Of a stretch of DNA of 29,312 nt, positions 23,978 to 29,312 are shown piece after piece. The notes below the pieces were generated by a model. The model was not told the origin of the DNA. It ran no database searches and saw nothing but the letters and a program-made list of their open reading frames with translations. The DNA is from a virus: the IMG/VR virus record IMGVR_UViG_3300027977_000148, positions 1 through 29,312 of that record; one strand, written 5' to 3'. How positions within the stretch are numbered: position 1 is the first letter of the stretch; every line of letters starts with the position of its first letter. The translations under genes were made by a program, and so were the position numbers.

Positions 23978-24034
23978 TTACTTGCTGGACTTTCTGCTTT
24001 TTTGCAAATCAAACGAGACATAAAATGGTTTCAT
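23978..24034 (-). CDS. Possible micro-ORF (18 residues)
   Basis: ATG ending at 24034, 7 bases after the small terminase stop, encodes MKPFYVSFDLQKSRKSSK then TAA. It is the only candidate in the 118-base gap 23924-24041 and has the packed spacing of the neighbours, but length alone gives little support. Confidence 0.2.
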   Translation of the reverse strand: MKPFYVSFDLQKSRKSSK

Positions 24035-24041
24035 AGCCGTC

Positions 24042-24656
24042 TTACTGTATATGGAATGGTTCATTTTCCTCTTGTCCGCTTCCTTCCTTAGCGCGGCGCA
24101 GATCTGCGAGAGAGAAGACTAAATGCTTGTGTTCCCCTCTCTCCACACGACCGTAGTGCTTGCTATCGAGGCGTTCGGTAACATACTTTGCCGTGTCCAT
24201 TTGCACGCGCAGTAGATTGTGATTCTCTCTGCGTACAATCTCTCCTTTTTCGTTTTTGATTATGCCGAACATTCCCACGACTGGTAGGTTTGTTCTGATA
24301 CGAAGCGTCCTCTGCATTTTGCGTTCGGCTTCTTCGATCATGTCATTTTGCCTACGCTCTCTCACACTAGCCCTGTACTCTGCTCTCGCCTTGTCTAGCA
24401 TGGTACGCAATGGTATTCCCAGCTCTGGAACTACATTGCTCCTGGCTATCCAGTGATTGAGTGTGGTACGAGGTAACAATGCCTCTCTCCCGTCCTCCAT
24501 AGTAATCTCTATAGTTCCTTTGGCTCCTTCTGATGTCCAAAGATTCTCGCCCGCCTTTATCTTCTGGACGAGCGCGATAGCGACTTCTTTAGAGAGTGAG
24601 ACATCCTTCCTCTGTTTCGCCCCGTTTTCTTTGAATACCAACGCTGTTTCGGCCAT
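24042..24656 (-). CDS. Small terminase subunit candidate (TerS)
   Basis: A 204-residue mostly helical protein. An N-terminal helical region with a helix-turn-helix-like segment (RTTLNHWIARSNVVPELGIP, residues 63-82) is followed by a long basic helix (RAEYRASVRERRQNDMIEEA) and a C-terminal part with LLRVQMDTAKYVTERLDSKH then YG, resembling the end of many small terminases (R-x-D-A-K-W-x-x-E-R-x-x-P-x-x-Y-G). Small terminases bind the packaging start site and regulate TerL. It lies upstream of TerL, as expected. Confidence 0.5.
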   Translation of the reverse strand: MAETALVFKENGAKQRKDVSLSKEVAIALVQKIKAGENLWTSEGAKGTIEITMEDGREALLPRTTLNHWIARSNVVPELGIPLRTMLDKARAEYRASVRERRQNDMIEEAERKMQRTLRIRTNLPVVGMFGIIKNEKGEIVRRENHNLLRVQMDTAKYVTERLDSKHYGRVERGEHKHLVFSLADLRRAKEGSGQEENEPFHIQ

Positions 24657-24663
24657 ACTCGTA

Positions 24664-25017
24664 TTATGCCACAGCTACCTTCCCCTGCCCTATAGTGGCG
24701 AGTGTATTGCGGAACGCTTGTGCTCCCTGTTTGTCCCAATAGTTTTTACCCTTTGCCAGATCGCGCATGACATGGCGGTTGATAGCTACGGCCGCGGACT
24801 CATCGTCATTGGCTATTGCGACCTGCTTCTGATCTCCATTCTTATAGCGTACGAGGAGTTTGCCCGTGGTGTGATACCAGTCGAATACGCCGAAATACTC
24901 CTCATGCACCACTTTGAGGTGGTAGGAGTTCACTACCTGGCTTTTCAGCCCGTATGCCTCTAGCAAGAACTTCTTTGCCGCGGGTATGTCTATGGTGTTT
25001 CTACGCTTTTTGCTCAT
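24664..25017 (-). CDS. Hypothetical small phage protein
   Basis: A 117-residue protein with an N-terminal basic helix (RRNTIDIPAAKKFLLEAYGL) and a beta segment (VVHEEYFGVFDWYHTTGKLL) of a kind seen in small phage proteins. No catalytic or metal motif. It overlaps the 125-residue gene by 17 bases. Not recognised. Confidence 0.5.
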   Translation of the reverse strand: MSKKRRNTIDIPAAKKFLLEAYGLKSQVVNSYHLKVVHEEYFGVFDWYHTTGKLLVRYKNGDQKQVAIANDDESAAVAINRHVMRDLAKGKNYWDKQGAQAFRNTLATIGQGKVAVA

Positions 25018-25378
25018 ATAGTGTTTTGAAGAAAATCTCCGCGTCTTTTCCCTTCACAATGTGATCAACGAGACGGTGCATGAAATATTGCTCTGGGTTA
25101 TCGCAGAAACATTTAGAGTTCATGTGCATTTTCTTACCAAACTGCCCCTCCACCATGAGATTGTCCCACCCCCTCGCTTTACCGAGAGCTTGCCAGAAAG
25201 ACGGGTCAAGACCTATCTCCTGCCAGAGCATGTGGAAAGCAAACTCTCTTGTACTGTCTGTCAGATTGAATGCAACCCCCCCCATTACTCTTGACGCGAA
25301 AAAGACATCCTCCCTACCACGCGGTCGCCAATCGCCGCTTTCCATTGCTAGTGCCACTGATTGTTCGAGATATTCCAT
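25001..25378 (-). CDS. Hypothetical protein
   Basis: A 125-residue protein from the ATG ending at 25378 (MEYLEQSVALAMESG), 4 bases after the nuclease gene stop. Mixed helical with aromatic-rich segments (WQEIGLDPSFWQALGKARGW) and a Lys-His-Met patch (FGKKMHMNSKCFC). Family not recognised. Its 3' end overlaps the 117-residue gene. Confidence 0.5.
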   Translation of the reverse strand: MEYLEQSVALAMESGDWRPRGREDVFFASRVMGGVAFNLTDSTREFAFHMLWQEIGLDPSFWQALGKARGWDNLMVEGQFGKKMHMNSKCFCDNPEQYFMHRLVDHIVKGKDAEIFFKTLYEQKA

Positions 25379-25382
25379 ATTT

Positions 25383-26291
25383 TTATATTGTTTCAGCACG
25401 CAGGGCTTTCTTGACCTTAGTAATTTCTGCGATTCCTCCTTGCAGAGTTCCAATCGCACTCTCAATGCTCCGCACTTGATAATTAAGCGAGTCCTCGTCT
25501 AATGAGAGCGCAACTTTGACGTACATACCGACGGACTTTGCGTACTCCTTGCCCCGCCACTCCTCCAACTTGATACCCGACGCTTTCTCGAACTCTTGGA
25601 CATACTCACGCAAACGCTTTAGACTTTCCTCGGTCTGTTTTCCGTTGTAGCCCCTCGCGTCTTCATATCCTTTCTTTCGCGCCGCCTCAATCTCTCCCGC
25701 AATGTCCTCGCGCCTGATATATTGGCCGCGTATGCGATCCACTTCGTCGCCACTCCTGCGTAGGATCGAGGCAATGAAGTAATCAGGCATAGGCTCTTTC
25801 CTCGTAGTGATTGCCCGAACCTTTTGCGCCAACTTCCCGTCTTTGAGTACGAGCAGTCCCCAATTTTTCGGTAACTCCCCCTCTTTAACAATGCTTGCGT
25901 CAGGCACGACGAGAAACCACTTGTCGCAATAACTCATAATCTCGTCGGACTTCGACATGTCTTTCAATTCGGAAAGGAAGTCGGAGCGGGATACCTTAAT
26001 CTCAAAGCCCAATATCTCATATCCCGTGCTCCCGTACATATTGAAAGCCATTGCGTCCGCAACACGATTCGCACTGCCTGTACTTGAACGTACTTGTGTC
26101 AGAAAAAACCATTGTCTGCTGTCGCAATATCTTTCAGAGAGGTAGCCCTCCATAGATTTTGCGTTGAATACCTCCGAGCAATCAGTCTTTCCAGAACACT
26201 CACAACATACCGACTGACCACCGATATTGTGCTTGTTGCACACCGAGTGTGTGCCTTCTTCCCCATGCTGAAATGTTTGTAGGTCGTTCAT
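25383..26291 (-). CDS. PD-(D/E)XK nuclease-like protein (MmcB-like) with Cys-rich N-terminus
   Basis: A 302-residue protein. Residues about 18-38 hold a Cys cluster (VCNKHNIGGQSVCCECSGK, then DC) that could bind zinc. Residues about 75-140 carry a PD-(D/E)XK-type core: Asp79 in ADAMAFNM, then FEIKVSRSDFLSELK (Glu97, Lys99), then YCDKWFLVVPD. The EIKVSRSDFL pattern is that of the MmcB (DNA-repair nuclease) family. The C-terminal half is helical and charged (about residues 190-290). A role in phage DNA recombination, repair or host-DNA cleavage is likely, but the exact substrate is not known. Confidence 0.6.
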   Translation of the reverse strand: MNDLQTFQHGEEGTHSVCNKHNIGGQSVCCECSGKTDCSEVFNAKSMEGYLSERYCDSRQWFFLTQVRSSTGSANRVADAMAFNMYGSTGYEILGFEIKVSRSDFLSELKDMSKSDEIMSYCDKWFLVVPDASIVKEGELPKNWGLLVLKDGKLAQKVRAITTRKEPMPDYFIASILRRSGDEVDRIRGQYIRREDIAGEIEAARKKGYEDARGYNGKQTEESLKRLREYVQEFEKASGIKLEEWRGKEYAKSVGMYVKVALSLDEDSLNYQVRSIESAIGTLQGGIAEITKVKKALRAETI

Positions 26292-26295
26292 AACT

Positions 26296-26439
26296 TTATA
26301 TACAACGCCCAGGAACGTGAGTAAACAACCAAAACGCTTGTACGGTGGAGCAGTCGGCGATGTAGAAAAGCCAGCCAGAAAACGCCAGTATTATTATCGC
26401 GGGCACATAAAACAGGTACGGCAGGTAAAACTTCTTCAT
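26296..26439 (-). CDS. Small membrane protein
   Basis: A 47-residue protein, MKKFYLPYLFYVPAIIILAF at the start, with a single hydrophobic segment and a Cys-containing end (HVPGRCI). Positioned 4 bases after the nuclease start region in the packed array. Function unknown. Confidence 0.45.
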   Translation of the reverse strand: MKKFYLPYLFYVPAIIILAFSGWLFYIADCSTVQAFWLFTHVPGRCI

Positions 26440-26440
26440 A

Positions 26441-26569
26441 TCAGAAGGATTGCACAATAAGCCACATCACCCGAACAATACCCAACAAAACGAGCACGGT
26501 CGCCCCAACACCGATCGCTTTCAAACATTGCTCTGCAAGCTGATCTCCCCTCATATCTTTGTAGCTCAT
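26441..26569 (-). CDS. Small membrane protein
   Basis: A 42-residue protein, MSYKDMRGDQLAEQCLKAIG then a hydrophobic segment (VGATVLVLLGIVRVMWLIV). Stop TGA and the start of the 47-residue gene are separated by 1 base. Unrecognised. Confidence 0.45.
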   Translation of the reverse strand: MSYKDMRGDQLAEQCLKAIGVGATVLVLLGIVRVMWLIVQSF

Positions 26570-26573
26570 ACAA

Positions 26574-26747
26574 CTATTCGTTTTCTGCTAATGCTAAATC
26601 ATCCTCGTACTCATCACCGCCCTCTACACACAAGCAAACCTGCTCGACTTCATCCACGATATTGCCGCCGCTTTGGTACGCTGGTGTCGTTACCACCCCC
26701 GTGCCGCCACACATATCGCAGTTTGGATCTGATTCTTGTCTAGCCAT
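26574..26747 (-). CDS. Small zinc-finger-like protein
   Basis: A 57-residue protein with NCDMCGGTGVV, which is like the CxxCxGxG repeats of DnaJ-type zinc modules, and a second pair (VCLCVEGGDEYEDD) before an acidic end. Size and Cys pairs suggest a zinc-binding regulator or adapter; role unknown. Confidence 0.5.
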   Translation of the reverse strand: MARQESDPNCDMCGGTGVVTTPAYQSGGNIVDEVEQVCLCVEGGDEYEDDLALAENE

Positions 26748-26751
26748 ACCG

Positions 26752-26907
26752 TTATATCTTCAAGTAAGTAAGCCATTTCGGGCGACGACTCGACACGTTT
26801 TGTACAATCACACGGCGGTCTGTTTCGACAATCGTTTGCTCTCCAACCGAAAGACTCACGAGCGTCTCCCCGTTCAGTAACCGTTCAAGCCAGCTTACTC
26901 TTTTCAT
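26752..26907 (-). CDS. Small hypothetical protein
   Basis: A 51-residue basic protein (MKRVSWLERLLNGETLVSLS then VGEQTIVETDRRVIVQNVSS). The beta pattern with Arg-rich end suggests a small nucleic-acid-associated protein, but nothing specific is visible. Confidence 0.4.
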   Translation of the reverse strand: MKRVSWLERLLNGETLVSLSVGEQTIVETDRRVIVQNVSSRRPKWLTYLKI

Positions 26908-26911
26908 ATTG

Positions 26912-27148
26912 TTATCGTAGTACAAGCTCTCTGCGCTTCAACTTCACACTTCGGTCGCATACCATGACTCCAACCATTTCGAGAGCACGTCTGACACTCT
27001 TGCCCTCGTTGCGAGTGAGTCGCTGTACCTCTGCGTACTTACTTGGAAACTGCTCTTTGAGCAGATCTACCACAGGCATGAGCCACGACTCATCGCTTAC
27101 TTCTTCGACAATATGCCCCTTTTCGTCTATGTCAGGTAGAAGTGCCAT
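26912..27148 (-). CDS. Small hypothetical protein
   Basis: A 78-residue protein, acidic at the start (MALLPDIDEKGHIVEEVSDE) and helical and basic after (YAEVQRLTRNEGKSVRRALE, then CDRSVKLKRREL). A helix-turn-helix-like fold is possible (RNEGKSVRRALEMVGV) but not secure. It may regulate genes or bind DNA; inferred only. Confidence 0.4.
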   Translation of the reverse strand: MALLPDIDEKGHIVEEVSDESWLMPVVDLLKEQFPSKYAEVQRLTRNEGKSVRRALEMVGVMVCDRSVKLKRRELVLR

Positions 27149-27151
27149 ATA

Positions 27152-27283
27152 TTATTTATCGCTTGATCGCCATTCCCTTTGAGCGCGACAACCGAACCAA
27201 CCGTTGCGCTTACAGTAGAAGTCATTGCCTCGCCGCGTCCGTATCCATTTGTGGAAACCGAGATAGCAAAGAGGGTGCTTCAT
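27152..27283 (-). CDS. Small zinc-binding-like protein
   Basis: A 43-residue protein, MKHPLCYLGFHKWIRTRRGN then DFYCKRNGWFGCRAQREW. The C-x-x-G-x-H-x-W pattern with later Cys is common in small phage proteins and may bind zinc. It starts in a 4-base ATGA overlap with the end of the 160-residue gene, supporting translational coupling. Confidence 0.5.
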   Translation of the reverse strand: MKHPLCYLGFHKWIRTRRGNDFYCKRNGWFGCRAQREWRSSDK

Positions 27284-27762
27284 ACGCCAGTAGGAGCAGG
27301 ATCGTCCCCGCCTGTCTTCCGAATGTTCATGTTGCCCCCTAACCGACCAGAGAGGGCTTCAATAAGCAAATGGAAGATATTTTTGATGTTCTTAAACTCC
27401 ACATTCACTACTGATATGTGGAACTTATCAACTCTGAACGGACTGCCCAGAAGCATGTCGTCGAAGGTAACGATGATAGCCGCTCTTGATCTTGTGGTTG
27501 CAAGCACTTCTTGAAACAGACTCTCTGGTATGTCTTTGTGGCTCCTGTCTTCTTGTTTGCCCTGTATGACCCCGAACGAGTGAGTATCAGCGTCCGCACC
27601 AAACATAATTTCTGCAACCGAAAGCGGCGAGGGTTGTGGAGACTCGTCTACATCACGAATATCGCCACAGAGCTTACATATTTCCCTGCCAACAGCAGTT
27701 TCCAAGACGAATTGATGAACTCCGTCTGTCGCTTTATTGCATTGTGTTTTTTTCTCATTCAT
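27280..27762 (-). CDS. Hypothetical protein with Cys-x2-Cys pair
   Basis: A 160-residue protein from the ATG ending at 27762 (MNEKKTQCNKATDGVHQFVL). Residues about 8-40 carry ICKLCGD after GVHQFVLETAVGRE, a small zinc-site pattern. The rest is a hydrophobic-patterned alpha-beta domain (AAIIVTFDDMLLG, then DKFHISVVNVEFKNIKNIFH). Not recognised. Confidence 0.5.
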   Translation of the reverse strand: MNEKKTQCNKATDGVHQFVLETAVGREICKLCGDIRDVDESPQPSPLSVAEIMFGADADTHSFGVIQGKQEDRSHKDIPESLFQEVLATTRSRAAIIVTFDDMLLGSPFRVDKFHISVVNVEFKNIKNIFHLLIEALSGRLGGNMNIRKTGGDDPAPTGV

Positions 27763-27808
27763 ACGCTGGTTTGGAGAGGCAGTAGTGCCTCCCCTGACCA
27801 GAGCACGA

Positions 27809-28159
27809 TTACGCGCCGATGTCGTCGCCCTCACCTTCTGGAGCTGGAGGTGTTACCTCCGCGCCTTCGGTGGACTCACCTGCTGTTTCACCAGCAACTT
27901 CGCCTTCCGCGCCCACCGTAGTGTTCGCAGTGTCGCCAGTCGTGTCCGCACCATTTTCAGGTGTGGTATTCGCTGACTCATCAGACGATCCGTTTGCAGT
28001 ATCTCCTGCCGCTTCTGGGTTGTTAGCGATGTGCCCGCGCAACTGCGCGATCTTGTCGCTATCTACCCCGAAATCACTCACGATTGACTCATCCGTTGCC
28101 CCCGCAACGATAGCGTCGCAAATTGCCTTATCCTGTGCGTCCAAGTTCTCAAATGACAT
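27809..28159 (-). CDS. Acidic low-complexity protein
   Basis: A 116-residue acidic protein. The N-terminal 45 residues look helical (MSFENLDAQDKAICDAIVAG, then DESIVSDFGVDSDKIAQLRG), possibly a small helix-turn-helix. The rest is a disordered, Asn/Thr/Glu/Gly-rich tail ending APEGEGDDIGA, similar in style to the linker of the scaffold candidate. Function unknown. Confidence 0.4.
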   Translation of the reverse strand: MSFENLDAQDKAICDAIVAGATDESIVSDFGVDSDKIAQLRGHIANNPEAAGDTANGSSDESANTTPENGADTTGDTANTTVGAEGEVAGETAGESTEGAEVTPPAPEGEGDDIGA

Positions 28160-28199
28160 ATATTCTAAGCGATATTATTCTCTAATAAGTATACGACCA

Positions 28200-28697
28200 T
28201 TATACACCTTTCTTGGTGCTCTTTCGTGAAGTTTTCCCCCTCCGAATAGGGACATTTCTCGGCGTTTCTGTGTCGCTTTTAGCGGTCGTTTCTGTCTCCT
28301 TATCCTTGACTTCAACATTAAGTCCGTCTTTGTCAAATGACACTGAAAGAGACGACTTCCCGCCGAAAATCTCGTCGGCAATTTCGTGTATCTTGGTCAT
28401 GGCAAGTAAACGAATAACGGCAGTGTGCTTCCCATTCTCGCGAGCCAGGTTGTGTGAGTAATGGAGAGTACCAAACATCGCAACAATTTGTACGACGAAC
28501 AATCCAACTTCTATCCATATTGGCAACTCTACCTTCGAGAGAGACAGGCCAAGATCGGCCACGACGAAACCGATAAGCGCAATTATCCACACCATGCCCC
28601 AGAAACTATAGTTGCGTATATTCCTGTGCAACTCTTTGTGATACCCCTTCGCCATTTTGAGAAGTGAGTCGAACTCGCTGTTAGTGCTATCTTTCAT
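28200..28697 (-). CDS. Two-helix membrane protein with basic tail
   Basis: A 165-residue protein with two hydrophobic segments (about residues 31-51 and 59-79) separated by a short loop. The C-terminal half is polar, and its last 20 residues are basic (RRGKTSRKSTKKGV). A membrane-anchored protein with a cytoplasmic nucleic-acid-like tail is a possible reading. Superinfection-exclusion proteins can look like this, but nothing specific supports that. It overlaps the 69-residue gene by 11 bases. Confidence 0.5.
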   Translation of the reverse strand: MKDSTNSEFDSLLKMAKGYHKELHRNIRNYSFWGMVWIIALIGFVVADLGLSLSKVELPIWIEVGLFVVQIVAMFGTLHYSHNLARENGKHTAVIRLLAMTKIHEIADEIFGGKSSLSVSFDKDGLNVEVKDKETETTAKSDTETPRNVPIRRGKTSRKSTKKGV

Positions 28698-28896
28698 ACT
28701 TTAATTTTAGATTACCGCGTAATACTTGGAAACTCCTGACCTCTGCTTTAGCAATGCGCCCTGCCGACACCAAAATGATGTGGCTCTTTGTCCGCTCGTG
28801 GAAAACGTCTGTGATTACTTCTCCATTGTGGAGCTTCAAAAGAACCTTCGTACCTCGCCTGCAACCAGTATGCCTCGCTCCGTCGGCTTTCGACAT
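28687..28896 (-). CDS. Small basic protein
   Basis: A 69-residue protein with an SH3-like beta pattern (RRGTKVLLKLHNGEVITDVF, then HIILVSAGRIAKAEVRSFQV). Its basic charge suggests nucleic-acid binding. It overlaps the start of the 165-residue gene. Not recognised. Confidence 0.45.
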   Translation of the reverse strand: MSKADGARHTGCRRGTKVLLKLHNGEVITDVFHERTKSHIILVSAGRIAKAEVRSFQVLRGNLKLKYER

Positions 28897-28899
28897 ACG

Positions 28900-29136
28900 T
28901 TATTCCTCCTGCTGGCCGCCCTGCCTCTGCCGTGCGTGTCGTGCCGCGTCTCCGAAAGGAGAGTTCGACTCACGCTTCTTACGATCGCGACAGTCTTTGC
29001 ACCGCTTAGGAAGTTGAAATCCCTCCTTGCTTGCAAAGAACTCTTGCTCGCCTGCGGTGATAATAAACTCTTTCCCGCAATCCCTTTCAATGCACTGCCG
29101 CGTAATGTCTTCGTACTGCTTCCCTTCGTCGTCCAT
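28900..29136 (-). CDS. Probable zinc-ribbon protein
   Basis: A 78-residue protein with CIERDCGKEFIITAGEQEFF then GFQLPKRCKDCRDRKK. Cys pairs, the EFIITAGEQEFFASKEGF-type core and the following RxCxxCRxxKK match the probable zinc-ribbon domain (PF13451 type) as I remember it. The C-terminal 20 residues are basic and Gln-rich. Likely nucleic-acid or protein binding. Confidence 0.6.
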   Translation of the reverse strand: MDDEGKQYEDITRQCIERDCGKEFIITAGEQEFFASKEGFQLPKRCKDCRDRKKRESNSPFGDAARHARQRQGGQQEE

Positions 29137-29138
29137 AT

Positions 29139-29312
29139 CTACATTTGCGCTAAGACCCTAACTTTTAATGTTCGCACGCCCCATTTGTACGCCTCGTTTT
29201 TTGTTACTACCCAAATATCAAAGCGTTCCTGCCCTCGATACCTCGGATTCATCCTGTCCTCACAGGTATACAAGGTATCGTTGATCTCCACCTTCGTACC
29301 AAACTTGTATAC
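29139..29312 (-). CDS. 3D-domain cell-wall enzyme, C-terminal part (5' end outside window)
   Basis: The open frame runs in from the right edge and ends at TAG, 29139-29141, giving the last 57 residues. VYKFGTKVEINDTLYTCEDR, then FDIWVVTKNEAYKWGVRTLK, match the 3D domain (named for conserved Asp residues), found in lytic transglycosylase-type and Rpf-like wall enzymes: an Asp in the ED pair, the FDIW pair and the closing VKVRVL strand. It probably degrades peptidoglycan. No catalytic domain besides this is visible in the window. Confidence 0.65.
   Translation of the reverse strand, partial: VYKFGTKVEINDTLYTCEDRMNPRYRGQERFDIWVVTKNEAYKWGVRTLKVRVLAQM

Overview
This window is a stretch of a tailed double-stranded DNA virus genome. 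It holds a large terminase, a portal, a scaffold-like protein, a major capsid protein, tail and fibre proteins, a holin-like protein and a very long ejection-type protein. All supported genes lie on the minus strand, so transcription runs from the high-coordinate end to the low end. Genes are tightly packed: a stop codon is usually followed within 1 to 8 bases by the next ATG. The standard bacterial code fits, with TGA used as a stop. The lack of long tail-tube, sheath or tape-measure genes and the form of the tail proteins suggest a short-tailed (podovirus-like) particle. The host is not identifiable from the sequence. The Ala/Thr/Ser-rich exported protein at 13283-13834 resembles proteins I associate with Candidate Phyla Radiation (Patescibacteria) genomes, which is only a hint.

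From right to left: 29312-24664 is an accessory region of small genes. It has a truncated 3D-domain cell-wall enzyme at the edge, several zinc-knuckle miniproteins, several one- or two-helix membrane proteins and a PD-(D/E)XK (MmcB-like) nuclease. 24656-21108 is the packaging module: a likely small terminase, two small proteins, a tmRNA gene and the large terminase. 21056-14196 is the head module: portal, scaffold candidate, unknown head proteins, a non-coding control region at 16031-16453, a decoration-like protein and the major capsid protein. 14123-5196 holds small virion proteins, fibres, a second glycine-rich protein, a holin-like pair, tail-nozzle-like proteins and a 660-residue glycine-rich fibre. 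5191-1 holds a LysM coiled-coil protein and a giant protein with a winged helix joined to a DNA methyltransferase, which runs off the left edge.

The most striking element is a complete tmRNA (ssrA-type) gene at 22909-23290, minus strand. It has a 7-bp acceptor stem with a G3-U70 pair, the conserved TTCGACG segment, a closing helix 2, a pseudoknot, a 23-codon tag frame and a T arm. Its T loop lacks the usual TTC and reads GGCAATA. The second non-coding region (16031-16453) has two perfect DnaA boxes around a 13-bp palindrome and a strong bidirectional terminator, followed by a highly structured leader for the capsid genes. It may be a replication origin, a transcription switch, or both.

A promoter-like motif TGATAYAAT (Y = C or T) recurs on the coding strand. 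Two copies sit only 6 and 9 bases ahead of start codons, which suggests leaderless or nearly leaderless transcripts. Shine-Dalgarno sequences are mostly weak or absent; one clear exception is at 23691-23696.
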